Below, in pieces: positions 34,877-44,467 of a DNA stretch of 64,000 nt (the stretch's first letter is position 1; each line of letters begins with the position of its first letter). A program made the translations under genes and the position numbers. The notes under the pieces are model-generated. The model did no database searches. It was not told the origin of the DNA and saw only the letters and a list, made by a program, of their open reading frames with translations. The stretch comes from Rhizobium etli 8C-3 (GTDB lineage: Bacteria > Pseudomonadota > Alphaproteobacteria > Rhizobiales > Rhizobiaceae): NCBI RefSeq assembly GCF_001908375.1, contig NZ_CP017241.1:3165001-3229000 (forward strand). Reading direction: 5' to 3'.

Positions 34877-35772
34877 GTGCGCGTCTGGCACGCCGCGACC
34901 ACGTAGCCGCGTGGCTTTTTCTCGTCCCCGTCATCATCGTGATGCTGCTCGTGGCAGTATGGCCGCTGGCGCGGACCTTCTTCTTTGCCTTCACCGATGC
35001 CTATCTTGATGATCCTTCGACCTATTCCATGGTCGGGATCGACAATTTCCTCGACGTCATCAACGACAGAAGCTGGTGGGTGGCCGTCAGGAACACGATC
35101 GTCTTCACGGTCATTTCGGTTGCGATCGAAACCGTTCTCGGCCTTGCGATTGCGCTCTTGATCAACGAGGCCATCCCTGGACGGGGGATGGTGCGTGCCG
35201 CCATCCTCGTCCCTTGGGCGATCCCTGTCGTCGTTTCCGCGAAAATCTGGGAATGGATGCTGAACGACCAGTTCGGGGTGCTCAACAAGATCCTGATCGG
35301 ACTGGGCTTTATCGATCACGGAATTGCCTGGACGGCGAGCAGCTCGCTGATCATGGGCGTCATCATTTTTGCCGACGTGTGGATGACGACGCCTTTCATG
35401 GTCCTGCTGATCCTCGCCGGACTGCAGCTTATTTCGCCGGAGATATTCGAAGCTGCAGAGGTAGACGGCGTTCCGGCATGGAAGCGCTTCTGGTCGATCA
35501 CCTTGCCGATGCTCCGGCCGGCGATCGGCGTGGCCGTGCTCTTTCGCGTGCTCGATGCGCTTCGGATGTTCGACCTTGCCTATGTCATGGCTGCCAGCAA
35601 TGAGAACGTCATGACCGTGTCGATCTACGCGCGTGACAGGCTCATCAGCTTCCAGGAGCTGGGTGTCGGCTCGGCCGCATCGACATGGGTGTTCCTCTTG
35701 GTGGCGCTCGCCGCCATCATCATCATCGGCGCGCTGCGTCTTGATCGGGCAAGCGGGGAGCTGACGAAATGA
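34873..35772 (+). CDS. sugar ABC transporter permease 1A (MalF type)
   Basis: This 299-residue inner-membrane protein has about six hydrophobic segments and the EAA loop that docks to the ATPase (EAAEVDGVPAWKRFWSITLP). It belongs to the MalF-like permeases of family 1 carbohydrate transporters. It overlaps the ATPase gene by 4 bases and permease 1B by 4 bases. Confidence 0.92.
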   Translation: MSARLARRDHVAAWLFLVPVIIVMLLVAVWPLARTFFFAFTDAYLDDPSTYSMVGIDNFLDVINDRSWWVAVRNTIVFTVISVAIETVLGLAIALLINEAIPGRGMVRAAILVPWAIPVVVSAKIWEWMLNDQFGVLNKILIGLGFIDHGIAWTASSSLIMGVIIFADVWMTTPFMVLLILAGLQLISPEIFEAAEVDGVPAWKRFWSITLPMLRPAIGVAVLFRVLDALRMFDLAYVMAASNENVMTVSIYARDRLISFQELGVGSAASTWVFLLVALAAIIIIGALRLDRASGELTK

Positions 35773-36647
35773 CGGATATTGCACTCTACAGAACGGTTCG
35801 CAAACCTGCCACCTATTACCGGGTGCGGCGACGCATCGTGAGGCTGCTTCAGTCCGCAGCGCTCCTGCTCGTTTTGCTCTACACGCTTTTCCCCTACTAT
35901 TGGGCTTTCGTGTCTTCGACGAAACAGGGCGCAGCCCTCTACCGGGCTGCGCTCGTTCCTGCACTCGATTTCACCTACTACCGGCAGCTGATCGACAATC
36001 CGGTCTTCATGGGTTCGCTGCTTAATTCCGCCTATGTCGCGGTGGCGACGACGTTCCTGTCGCTCTTCATCGGCCTCAGTGCCGCTTATGCTCTCGGGCG
36101 GATCGATTTTCCACAGCGCCGTGCATTGCTGATGATCATCCTGATGATCTCGATCTTTCCGCAGGTCGTCGTTCTCTCCGGCATGTTCGAGCTGATCAAC
36201 TGGATGGGCTTGTTCAACCGTCCAAGCGCGCTGGTGCTGACCTATCTTCTCTCGACAGTGCCGTTTACGACCTGGGTTCTCACGACCTTCATCCGCGAAT
36301 TTCCACGTGAGCTGGAAGAAGCGGCAATCATCGACGGATGCTCGCATTTTCGCATTCTGATGAAGATCCTGCTGCCGCTGATGGGTCCGTCGCTTGCCAG
36401 CACCGGCATTTTGGCCTTTATCCTGGCGTGGAACGAGTTCCTCTTCGCCCTCACTTTCACTTTGACGGACGAGAACCGAACGGTGCCGGTTGCAATCGGC
36501 CTCATTGCCGGAAACAGCCGCTACGAATATCCCTTCGGCCAGATCATGGCGGCCTCGGTGACCGTCACCCTCCCCCTCATCTTGGTGGTGCTTTTCTTCC
36601 AGCGCCGCATCGTTGCGGGCCTGACGGCAGGCGCGGTCAAGGGATGA
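35769..36647 (+). CDS. sugar ABC transporter permease 1B (MalG type)
   Basis: This 292-residue inner-membrane protein has six predicted segments and the EAA loop EAAIIDGCSHFRILMKILLP. It pairs with permease 1A to form the channel. The start overlaps permease 1A (ATGA). Confidence 0.92.
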   Translation: MTDIALYRTVRKPATYYRVRRRIVRLLQSAALLLVLLYTLFPYYWAFVSSTKQGAALYRAALVPALDFTYYRQLIDNPVFMGSLLNSAYVAVATTFLSLFIGLSAAYALGRIDFPQRRALLMIILMISIFPQVVVLSGMFELINWMGLFNRPSALVLTYLLSTVPFTTWVLTTFIREFPRELEEAAIIDGCSHFRILMKILLPLMGPSLASTGILAFILAWNEFLFALTFTLTDENRTVPVAIGLIAGNSRYEYPFGQIMAASVTVTLPLILVVLFFQRRIVAGLTAGAVKG

Positions 36648-36665
36648 ACGACAAAGGACATAATC

Positions 36666-37190
36666 ATGGACATGCTGGTAAAACTCTACGAACTTAAACC
36701 CGATCACGCGCTGGACAAGCGTTTGGCAGATCAGGACATCCTGATCCGTCGGATGCTTGCACCCGAGCTCAAAGCGCTGACATCGTGGATCGAGCCGCGC
36801 TTTGGCGCCGGATGGGCATCGGAGGCGACCGTGGCGGCAATGCGCCAGCCGCCGTCGTGCTTTGTTGCGGTCAGGGGCGGCGAGCTCATCGGCTTTGCTT
36901 GCCACGAGGCGACGGCCAAAGGTTTCTTCGGGCCGACAGGCGTGGATGTTTCTGCCCGCGGCCATGGCGTCGGTCAGGCCTTGCTGATTGCCACCCTGCT
37001 CGACATGCACGCCCAGGGCTACGCCTATGGCGTCATTGGCGGCGCCGGCCCGATGGAGTTTTATCGCCGCAGCGTGGGCGCGATCCCGATCGAAGGTTCT
37101 GTTCCGGGAATTTATCGCGACATGCTTCCGATAGCCAAGCCAAGCGAAGTCTCCGAATCTGAAAAAACGCCAACCGAAATGCAGCGATGA
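36666..37190 (+). CDS. GNAT family N-acetyltransferase
   Basis: This 174-residue protein has the GNAT acetyl-CoA motif region (FFGPTGVDVSARGHGVGQAL) and a C-terminal segment YAYGVIGGAGPMEFYRRSVG. It begins 18 bases after permease 1B, so it is probably cotranscribed. It could acetylate an imported amino sugar or another small molecule. Which one is not visible. No membrane segment or signal is seen. Confidence 0.82.
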   Translation: MDMLVKLYELKPDHALDKRLADQDILIRRMLAPELKALTSWIEPRFGAGWASEATVAAMRQPPSCFVAVRGGELIGFACHEATAKGFFGPTGVDVSARGHGVGQALLIATLLDMHAQGYAYGVIGGAGPMEFYRRSVGAIPIEGSVPGIYRDMLPIAKPSEVSESEKTPTEMQR

Positions 37191-37211
37191 TATCGCGGTC
37201 CGCTTTCGGCC

Positions 37212-37230
37212 CATGAAAATTAATTTCATG
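37212..37230. promoter_or_regulatory. palindromic operator candidate upstream of sugar operon 2
   Basis: CATGAAA-ATTAA-TTTCATG is a perfect 7+7 inverted repeat about 90 bases before the Gfo/Idh/MocA start. It differs from the operon 1 palindrome, so a different regulator is likely. No regulator gene is adjacent. Confidence 0.45.
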
Positions 37231-37320
37231 ATTTCGGAAGAAGCCGCGTTAATGGTTGACGACTTGTAATTTTTGCCCCAACCTGAAGAAAATAAATTAC
37301 GAAATGGGAACGACTTAAGC

Positions 37321-38478
37321 ATGAAAGTGGGAATCGTAGGGCTGGGATTTCGGCTCGGTTATCTTGGCTATGTTTTCAAGGCTATCGACAGCAGCTTCGA
37401 AATCGCAGGCTATGTTGATCCGGAGCCTGCCGGTCTCCCCGGCTTGACGGAAAAGGGTATTTCGGTCGGCAAGGCCTACGCCTCGCCTCAGGAGCTTCTT
37501 GCCGGCGAAAAGCTCGATCTGCTGATGATCGGTTCGCCCAACCACATGCATCTGGAACACATCAGGTTGGGCCTTGAGGCCGGCTTGAAAGTGTTTTGCG
37601 AAAAGCCGATCGTCACCACGATCGCCGAAAGCATCGAGCTCGCCAGGCTCATGGCAAAGTTCGGCCACGAACGGTTGATGGTGGGCCTGGTGCTGCGGTA
37701 CTCGCCGCTCTACAAGGACCTTCGCGCCATCCAGGCGGCCGGCAAGCTCGGCCAGATCGTTTCGATCGAGGCATCCGAACATATCGAACCCTATCACGGC
37801 GCGTTCTTCATGCGCGACTGGAGGCGTTACGAGCGGTATTCCGGCAGCTTCATGCTGGAAAAATGCTGCCATGACCTCGACCTCTACAACGGTGTGGTCG
37901 GCGCAAGAGCCGAACGCGTGGCAAGCTTCGGCGGACGGAAGAGCTTCATTCCGGCAAATGATCCGGCGCGTGAAGGGATCAACGACCTCGAACTCTTTCA
38001 CCGCAAACCCAGCGGCTGGATGGGATCGGACAGGGTCTTCGACAGCGATGCCGACATCATCGACTACCAGGTGGCGATCGTCGAATATGCAAATGGCGTC
38101 GGCATGAATTTCCACACCAACCTCAACGTTCCGGACCAGTTCCGCCGCTTTGCCATCATGGGTTCGCGCGGGATGGCGGAAGGCGACTTCGTGCGCGGCT
38201 ATCTCGACGTGCACGAGCAGCTGACCGGCAAGAAGATCGTTGAGACCAAGTACGCCGCGACCGAACTTTCCCAGCATTACGGCGCAGACGAACAGATGGC
38301 AGCCGACCTGCTCGACAGCGTCCGCAGCGGCACCGAACTCCCCGTCTCGACGTTGAATGCGCTCGAGGCAGGCATCCTTGCATTGGCGATGGACGAAGCA
38401 CGGATGAAGAGGACAGTCGTCGATCTGCGTCCTGTGTGGGATCGCTTCGACGAGGCGCTCCACGCCAGAGCGGCTTGA
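37321..38478 (+). CDS. Gfo/Idh/MocA family oxidoreductase of sugar operon 2
   Basis: This 385-residue protein begins MKVGIVGLGFRLGYLG (Rossmann motif) and has FCEKPIVTTI with the EKP catalytic lysine near residue 100. It would oxidise or reduce a sugar or inositol-like substrate with NAD(P). It is the first gene of a five-gene operon with two permeases, a binding protein and an ATPase, so its substrate is probably what that transporter brings in. Confidence 0.88.
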   Translation: MKVGIVGLGFRLGYLGYVFKAIDSSFEIAGYVDPEPAGLPGLTEKGISVGKAYASPQELLAGEKLDLLMIGSPNHMHLEHIRLGLEAGLKVFCEKPIVTTIAESIELARLMAKFGHERLMVGLVLRYSPLYKDLRAIQAAGKLGQIVSIEASEHIEPYHGAFFMRDWRRYERYSGSFMLEKCCHDLDLYNGVVGARAERVASFGGRKSFIPANDPAREGINDLELFHRKPSGWMGSDRVFDSDADIIDYQVAIVEYANGVGMNFHTNLNVPDQFRRFAIMGSRGMAEGDFVRGYLDVHEQLTGKKIVETKYAATELSQHYGADEQMAADLLDSVRSGTELPVSTLNALEAGILALAMDEARMKRTVVDLRPVWDRFDEALHARAA

Positions 38479-38491
38479 GGGGGGTGGCAGG

Positions 38492-39376
38492 ATGAGTGTT
38501 CAAAAAAGCACCGTCATCTTCGCCTGGATCCTTCTCCTTCCAGCTGTCCTTTACGTCATGGCGATCGTCGCCTATCCGCTCGTCGATACGTTCATTCTTT
38601 CTTTCACCGACGCATCGCTCAGGAAGACGACGAACTGGGTCGGCTGGGTCAACTACGAGAAGATCTTCAACGCCACATTTGCGGAAGTCATCCTGCGCAC
38701 CTTCATATGGACGTTCTTTTCGGTCTCGATCAAGATGATCATCGGTACCTTCGGCGCGACCATGCTCAACGCTGCCGTGCCCGGGCGTTCGCTGTTCCGC
38801 CTGCTCACCATGCCGCCATGGATCGTGCCGATGGCGATCGGCATCTTCATGTGGGGGTGGATGTACAACGGACAGTTCGGGATGATCTCCGGCCTTCTGC
38901 AGCGTTTCGGCCTGACCGACGGACCGGTGGCATTTTTGGCTTACGGCAGCACTGCCTTCTGGGCAACGATCATCACCGACGTCTGGATCGGCGTTCCTCT
39001 GGTCACCATCTATTTTCTGGCCGCGATCCAGTCCATTCCGAAGGACCTCTACGAGGCGGCCTGGACCGATGGCGCCGGCCGATTTTATCGTTTCCGCCGC
39101 ATCACGCTGCCGCTGATGGTCCCGGCGATCATTACGATGTCGATGCTGTCTTTGATCGCCACGTTCAATTCCTTCGATATCATCTGGATTCTGACCCAGG
39201 GCGGTCCGAGCGGTCAAACGACGACAATGATCATCGATACCTATCAGACGGCCATCGGCTCCAAGAAATACGGTGAAGGCGCTGCACGTGCGGTGCTGAT
39301 CTGCATCTTCCTGTCGCTCTTCTGCTTTGCCTATTTCCGTGTCACCCGCCGTCTCAACCCGGAGAAGCGCGCATGA
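38492..39376 (+). CDS. sugar ABC transporter permease 2A (MalF type)
   Basis: This 294-residue inner-membrane protein has six hydrophobic segments and the EAA loop EAAWTDGAGRFYRFRRITLP. GGTGGCAGG lies before the ATG at 38492, 13 bases after the oxidoreductase gene. It overlaps permease 2B by 4 bases. Confidence 0.92.
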   Translation: MSVQKSTVIFAWILLLPAVLYVMAIVAYPLVDTFILSFTDASLRKTTNWVGWVNYEKIFNATFAEVILRTFIWTFFSVSIKMIIGTFGATMLNAAVPGRSLFRLLTMPPWIVPMAIGIFMWGWMYNGQFGMISGLLQRFGLTDGPVAFLAYGSTAFWATIITDVWIGVPLVTIYFLAAIQSIPKDLYEAAWTDGAGRFYRFRRITLPLMVPAIITMSMLSLIATFNSFDIIWILTQGGPSGQTTTMIIDTYQTAIGSKKYGEGAARAVLICIFLSLFCFAYFRVTRRLNPEKRA

Positions 39377-40230
39377 GCAGCCCCGCTATGATCGATCGCT
39401 ACCGCTGGTGGGAAATCGTGCTGATCTATTGCGGCATTGCGCTGTTCCTGGCCTTCGTTCTTTCGCCCTTCGTCGAAGGCTTTCTGGTTTCGCTGAAACC
39501 GTTGAGCCAGCTTTTTTCCTCGCCTTACCGGTTCTGGCCGGAGAACGGCTCCTTCGAGGCCTACCGAACGATGTGGGTCAGCGTTCCAGGTTTCGGGCGC
39601 TATATTTTCAATTCGTTCTTCATATCGATCATCGTCACGATAGTCGTCCTGTGTCTCGTCATCCCGGCGTCCTATGCCTTTGCGCGGTTCGAGTTCAGGG
39701 GCATGGGCATCCTTCTCGGCGCCTTCCTGACGGTCAACATGTTCTCCGGCGCCGTACTCTTGATCCCTCTCTTCCGGCTGATGCGCAGCATGGGCGTCCT
39801 CAATACCTATCTCGCCATGATCGTGCCGGGCGTGGCCTTCCTCATCCCATCGGCGATCTGGCTTCTCAGGACCTATATGATCCGCATTCCCCAGGAATTG
39901 AACGAAGCCGCGTATATGGATGGCGCCAGCCATTTCTACACGCTTCGCCGCGTGATCCTGCCGATCGCCATGCCCGGCATCATCGTGGTCGCGATCACCA
40001 CTTTCATCGGCGCCTATGCGCAGCAATTCATCTTCGCGCTGACCTTCAACTCGAAGACCGAATACATGCCTTTGCCGGTGGGGCTCTTTGCTTATTTCGG
40101 TAAGCAGGAGGTCATCTGGAACGAACTGATGGCGGCTTCCTTCGTCGGCATCCTGCCGGCGATGGTCGTCATCTTCTTCCTGCAACGCTATCTCGTCGGC
40201 GGGCTGACCGCCGGTGCGGTGAAACAATAA
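39373..40230 (+). CDS. sugar ABC transporter permease 2B (MalG type)
   Basis: This 285-residue inner-membrane protein has six hydrophobic segments and the EAA loop EAAYMDGASHFYTLRRVILP. It pairs with permease 2A. The start overlaps the upstream gene (ATGA). Confidence 0.92.
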   Translation: MSSPAMIDRYRWWEIVLIYCGIALFLAFVLSPFVEGFLVSLKPLSQLFSSPYRFWPENGSFEAYRTMWVSVPGFGRYIFNSFFISIIVTIVVLCLVIPASYAFARFEFRGMGILLGAFLTVNMFSGAVLLIPLFRLMRSMGVLNTYLAMIVPGVAFLIPSAIWLLRTYMIRIPQELNEAAYMDGASHFYTLRRVILPIAMPGIIVVAITTFIGAYAQQFIFALTFNSKTEYMPLPVGLFAYFGKQEVIWNELMAASFVGILPAMVVIFFLQRYLVGGLTAGAVKQ

Positions 40231-40277
40231 GATCAAGAAAACGAGTGAACAGCTAACACAAGAATGGGAGTCACAAC

Positions 40278-41510
40278 GTGAGTATTACCATCAGAACAGG
40301 CCTCATGGCACTCGCCCTGCTCGGTTCGACGGCGTTGACCGCTGTCACGGCCCAAGCCGCCGACCAGGAGATCAGCTGGATTTATTGCGGCGACAAGCTC
40401 GATGATATCCACGCGAAGTACATCAAGCAGTGGGAAGAAAAGAACACCGGCTGGAAGATCGCGCCGGAAGTCGTTGGCTGGGCCCAGTGCCAGGACAAGG
40501 CAACGACGCTTGCTGCAGCTGGCACGCCAGTCGCAATGGCCTATGTCGGTTCACGTACGCTCAAGGAGTTTGCCCAGAACGATCTGATCGTCGAGGTCCC
40601 GATGACGGACGAAGAAAAGAAGGCCTACTATCCGCACATCGTCGACACCGTCACCTTCGACGGCACGCAATGGGGCGTTCCGATCGCTTTCTCGACAAAG
40701 GCGCTTTACTGGAACAAGGATCTCTTCAAGCAGGCCGGCCTTGATCCCGAGAAGCCGCCGAAGACCTGGGACGAGGAAATCGAATATGCCAAGATCATCA
40801 AGGAGAAAACCGGAATCCCCGGCTTCGGCCTTTCGGCCAAGACCTTCGACAACACAATGCATCAGTTCATGCACTGGGTTTACACCAACAACGGTACGGT
40901 GACGGACGCGGAAGGCAAAATTACCCTCGACAGCCCCGAAGTGCTGAAAGCGCTGGAGGCCTATAAGAGCATCGTGCCCTATTCCGAAGAGGGCCCGACG
41001 GCCTACGAGCAGAACGAAGTGCGCGCCATCTTCCTCGATGGCAAGGTCGCGATGATCCAGGCAGGTTCCGGTGCTGCCTATCGCCTGAAGGATACCAAGA
41101 TCGACTGGGGCATCACGACCCTGCCGCTTGGACCGCAGGCCAAGGGACCAGGCACTCTGCTCATCACCGACAGTCTTGCGATCTTCAAGGGTTCGGGCGT
41201 CGAGGACAAGGCTATCGAATTCGCCAAGTTCATCACCTCTCCCGGTCCCCAGGAGGAATATGAGCTCAACGGCGAATCCGGTCTGACGCCGCTTCGTCCG
41301 TCGCCGAACATCGACAAGCTGGTGACTGAAAAGCCTTACTGGAAGCCGTTGATCGACGGCATCAGCTACGGTGGTCCAGAACCCCTTTTCACCGACTACA
41401 AGGGCTTCCAGAATTCGATGATTGCGATGGTGCAGTCCGTCGTGACCGGTCAGGCTCAACCGGCCGATGCACTCAAGAAGGCTGCCGGCGAAATCGAGGC
41501 GTTCAAGTAG
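40278..41510 (+). CDS. sugar ABC transporter substrate-binding protein 2
   Basis: This 410-residue protein starts at a GTG with GGGAG 7 bases upstream. It has a signal peptide ending near residue 28 (TAVTAQA) and family 1 binding-protein segments (IAFSTKALYWNKDLFKQAGL; PPKTWDEEIEYAKIIKEKTG). It collects the substrate in the periplasm. In this operon the binding-protein gene comes after the permeases, unlike operon 1. Confidence 0.9.
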   Translation: MSITIRTGLMALALLGSTALTAVTAQAADQEISWIYCGDKLDDIHAKYIKQWEEKNTGWKIAPEVVGWAQCQDKATTLAAAGTPVAMAYVGSRTLKEFAQNDLIVEVPMTDEEKKAYYPHIVDTVTFDGTQWGVPIAFSTKALYWNKDLFKQAGLDPEKPPKTWDEEIEYAKIIKEKTGIPGFGLSAKTFDNTMHQFMHWVYTNNGTVTDAEGKITLDSPEVLKALEAYKSIVPYSEEGPTAYEQNEVRAIFLDGKVAMIQAGSGAAYRLKDTKIDWGITTLPLGPQAKGPGTLLITDSLAIFKGSGVEDKAIEFAKFITSPGPQEEYELNGESGLTPLRPSPNIDKLVTEKPYWKPLIDGISYGGPEPLFTDYKGFQNSMIAMVQSVVTGQAQPADALKKAAGEIEAFK

Positions 41511-41519
41511 CCTTCGTGG

Positions 41520-41548
41520 GGATCGCGGGGAGCAACAACCCGCGATCC
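41520..41548 (+). terminator. stem-loop between binding-protein and ATPase genes of operon 2
   Basis: GGATCGCGGG and CCCGCGATCC form a perfect 10-bp stem around a 9-base loop just after the binding-protein stop codon. Without a real T-run it is probably a partial terminator or mRNA-stabilising structure, in the same place as in operon 1. Confidence 0.55.
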
Positions 41549-41594
41549 TTCCTGATTGTGCAAGTGCTGCTACAGCAGCGACCGGAGACAGGTT

Positions 41595-42728
41595 TTGGGA
41601 CAGCTTTTTCTCAATAATGTGCAGAAATTCTACGGCGACTACGAAGTTCTGAAGGGCGTGCAGCTCGATGTGAAGAACGGCGAGTTCGTTGTCTTCGTCG
41701 GTCCCTCAGGCTGCGGCAAATCCACCCTCCTGCGCATGATCGCCGGCCTCGATGCGACAACTGCCGGCGATATCGTCATCGACGGAATCCGGGTCAACGA
41801 CCTGCCGCCGGTCAAGCGTGGCATTGCCATGGTGTTCCAGTCCTACGCGCTTTATCCGCACATGACCGTTTTCGAGAACATCGCCTTTCCGCTTCGCGTC
41901 GAGAAGATGGAGGAGTCAAAACTCAAGGCAAAGGTCGAGAATGCGGCACGCATTCTCCACCTCGACCAGCGCTTGCAGCAGAAGCCCGGAATGCTGTCCG
42001 GCGGCCAGCGCCAGCGTGTCGCAATCGGCCGCGCCATCGTTCGCGAGCCGAAGATATTCCTCTTCGACGAACCACTGTCGAACCTCGATGCCGCACTGCG
42101 GGCCGACATGCGCATCGAGCTTGCAAAACTGCATCGCCAGTTGAAGGCCACCATGATTTATGTGACGCACGACCAGGTGGAAGCCATGACCATGGCCGAC
42201 CGCATCGTCGTGCTGGATGCCGGCGATATCTCGCAGACCGGTGCGCCATTGGAGCTTTATCACAAGCCGGCCAACCTCTTTGTTGCCGGTTTCATCGGCA
42301 ATCCCAAAATGAACTTCCTGCCGGTTACCTGCAAAAGCGTCAGCGAGGCCGGCGTGGAAGTGGACCATGGCGGGCAGACCGCTACTTTGCCGGTTGCTCC
42401 GCGCGAAGGCATGATCGGCAAGACGCTTACGCTCGGCATCCGGCCGGAGCATGTGCAGCTTGGTTCCGGCGACATCTCGCTGACCGTTACGCCGACGGTC
42501 ATCGAACGGCTTGGCGCCCATACGGTCGCCTATGCAGCGCTTAACGGCGAGGGCGAGAACTTCTGCGCGATGCTTCCCGGCAGTGTCGGGATTCGTCCCG
42601 ATAGGCCTGTGGTCACGGGGATCAACGCCACCGATTGCCACCTCTTCGACGAGGCCGGCTTTTCCTTCGAGCGCCGCGTGGAACTCACGGAAATTGACAT
42701 GGCCGTGCTTGATCCGACGGCAGCCTAG
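41595..42728 (+). CDS. sugar ABC transporter ATP-binding protein 2 (UgpC/MalK type)
   Basis: This 377-residue protein has Walker [10 protein letters not shown], signature LSGGQ, Walker B FLFDE and a C-terminal TOBE domain ([14 protein letters not shown]). I chose the TTG at 41595 as start because GGAG lies 7 bases upstream and the family N-terminus ([19 protein letters not shown]) begins there. An ATG 39 bases upstream has no ribosome site and would add a cysteine-rich tail unlike the family. Confidence 0.92.
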   Translation: MGQLFLNNVQKFYGDYEVLKGVQLDVKNGEFVVFVGPSGCGKSTLLRMIAGLDATTAGDIVIDGIRVNDLPPVKRGIAMVFQSYALYPHMTVFENIAFPLRVEKMEESKLKAKVENAARILHLDQRLQQKPGMLSGGQRQRVAIGRAIVREPKIFLFDEPLSNLDAALRADMRIELAKLHRQLKATMIYVTHDQVEAMTMADRIVVLDAGDISQTGAPLELYHKPANLFVAGFIGNPKMNFLPVTCKSVSEAGVEVDHGGQTATLPVAPREGMIGKTLTLGIRPEHVQLGSGDISLTVTPTVIERLGAHTVAYAALNGEGENFCAMLPGSVGIRPDRPVVTGINATDCHLFDEAGFSFERRVELTEIDMAVLDPTAA

Positions 42729-43023
42729 ACCAGGCGACCCTATATGGAAGAAGTCGATTATTCCGCAAGACGGCGATCATCGGATGCGCTTCGACTGACC
42801 CATGAGCCGCTCGGTGAGTGCGAACCGACCCTGCAATTTGCGCGCAAGTCGATTAGGCGGCGCGACGCCGACCAGGCCAATTTTCTCCTTGTCTGTGAGC
42901 CCAGGTTGCGGCAGCCCATGAGGAAGTAGCGGTTCGGCCACAATCCGAAGAAAGCGGCAACTCGTCCCCACGGTTGCCGCCCTTGCGATTCCAGCTTGGC
43001 GAAGGATCGAAGCTGCCCTGTAA

Positions 43024-43608
43024 CTATTTCGCCGGTGGAGGTTGCCAATCTTTTTCTGGTTTCACTTCGACCGTGTCGTGGGCCTCCTGCCAGCTGCTGA
43101 TGCCGCCAGGGAACCAATAAACGCCGGTAAAGCCCTTCATCACCAGCCGTTTGCCAGCGTTCCAACTACCCCAGCACTCGGGACGGCAGAAGGTAACGAT
43201 GGGCTTTGAACTGTCCCCTTGTGTCAGTTCATTTACGCGACGAAAAAAAGCTTCCTCTTTCGTTGCCTCAAAAGCCGCTGCTCCGGCACCCGGCATCCAC
43301 ACCGCGCCCGGTATGGAGCGATGTGTCGGCAGCCAAAGTCGATCCTTGGGAAAGTCCTCCGGCTTCTGATCGGCGGGGCCAACGTCAAGAAGCACCGGAT
43401 CTTTTGGCATGAGCGCCTCAAGTCCTGCCAGATCAATGACGGTGGCACCTGTCAGCGTCGTCGGCGTCTGCCCGCGCATCGGGCCAGTCCACAAGCCGCT
43501 CGGCTCCGGCACTTCGGCCCAGGACCATTGCGTGCTGGCGGCGGTTACAAACGACGCAATCGCCAGTGAGGAGGCAACCCTCAGCAATGTTACAATCAGT
43601 CCCGACAT
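43024..43608 (-). CDS. PQQ-dependent catabolism-associated CXXCW motif protein (rhodanese-like)
   Basis: This 194-residue exported protein has a signal peptide and a rhodanese-like domain with Cys141, Cys145 and Trp146 (CRPECWGSWNAGKRL), the hallmark of the CXXCW family linked to quinoprotein dehydrogenases (TIGR03865 type). It probably takes part in periplasmic thiol or cofactor chemistry that supports such enzymes. The ATG at 43608 has AGGGG upstream. It is the last of three co-directed relay genes. The 295 bases between operon 2 and this gene hold no gene I recognise. Confidence 0.82.
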   Translation of the reverse strand: MSGLIVTLLRVASSLAIASFVTAASTQWSWAEVPEPSGLWTGPMRGQTPTTLTGATVIDLAGLEALMPKDPVLLDVGPADQKPEDFPKDRLWLPTHRSIPGAVWMPGAGAAAFEATKEEAFFRRVNELTQGDSSKPIVTFCRPECWGSWNAGKRLVMKGFTGVYWFPGGISSWQEAHDTVEVKPEKDWQPPPAK

Positions 43609-43619
43609 GCCCGCACCCC

Positions 43620-44438
43620 TCAATTCGTGGCCGGCGGCACCTTGAAACTCTGTTCCCAACGCGCACCCTTGGTATCGGAAGCGACCACCTTGATCGGCCC
43701 ATTGCCCTGCGGAACAAAATTGAAGCCGATGACGGGATTTGTAGACAGGGAAATATCGCCCACAATGTCCAGCACGGTCTGGTCGCCGTAGGAGACGGTC
43801 ATCTTCTCGAGGTAACGCGCCGGCGTGTAAAGCCGAGTAAGCTGGTTCATCTGCATTCCGCTGAAGTTCGGGTGACGGATCATTAGCGTTGCCTCTGCAG
43901 GTTTTCCCTGCTGGATGCTCTCGGCGAATTTGATCCTCATTTCCCCCATACCCTTCATCGCTTCCGCGTCGCTGGGGCCGGAAGGCGCAGAGCAGCCGCC
44001 CGATGCCTTCACAAAGGCGGCAGTCGAAAACAGCTTCCCGTCCTTCGTCTCGGCAACGGCGTGAACGTTCGTATAGGTGTCGACCCGCACACGCAGCTGC
44101 AAGGTTCCAGAGTCCGCGGCCGGCCCGAAGGTGACATGAGCGGCCAGCGGCGCAGGATTGTCATCGATGACAAGATAAACCGATTTGATCTTGTCCTTCT
44201 GGGGCATTGTCAAAGTGATCGGCACGAGCGCAGCATCCTGCGCGCGCTTCGGCGCATCAATCTTGATCAATGAATCGGTCGGGACGACTTCGCGGTCGTC
44301 GAAGAGGTAATCGGCAATCAGTTGCCAGCGCTGCTCCCGCTGGGCATCCGCCTGGGAGGGTTCTGCTGCAGGAACCGACCCGGCGCAGATCGCCGTGAGC
44401 AGAGCCGCCGCAAAGATCGGTCGCACTATCTCCATCAT
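43620..44438 (-). CDS. quinoprotein dehydrogenase-associated SoxYZ-like carrier
   Basis: This 272-residue exported protein has a signal peptide, a SoxY-like half ending in GGCSAP (the carrier cysteine sits here rather than at a C-terminal GGCGG) and a SoxZ-like half with MIRHPNFSGMQMNQLTRLYT. It matches the fused SoxYZ-like carriers (TIGR04557 type) found near PQQ enzymes. It probably shuttles a sulfur or thiol-linked group in the periplasm. AAGGAGGAG precedes the ATG pair at 44438/44435. Confidence 0.82.
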   Translation of the reverse strand: MMEIVRPIFAAALLTAICAGSVPAAEPSQADAQREQRWQLIADYLFDDREVVPTDSLIKIDAPKRAQDAALVPITLTMPQKDKIKSVYLVIDDNPAPLAAHVTFGPAADSGTLQLRVRVDTYTNVHAVAETKDGKLFSTAAFVKASGGCSAPSGPSDAEAMKGMGEMRIKFAESIQQGKPAEATLMIRHPNFSGMQMNQLTRLYTPARYLEKMTVSYGDQTVLDIVGDISLSTNPVIGFNFVPQGNGPIKVVASDTKGARWEQSFKVPPATN

Positions 44439-44467
44439 GGGTCTCCTCCTTCTTTCACCCCTCTACA

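Noticed and set aside
34690..37322. Two long minus-strand frames opposite the permease and GNAT genes
   Set aside because: Composition is dominated by Arg, His, Asp and Gln, as expected from the antisense of membrane-protein genes. The plus-strand genes are well supported.
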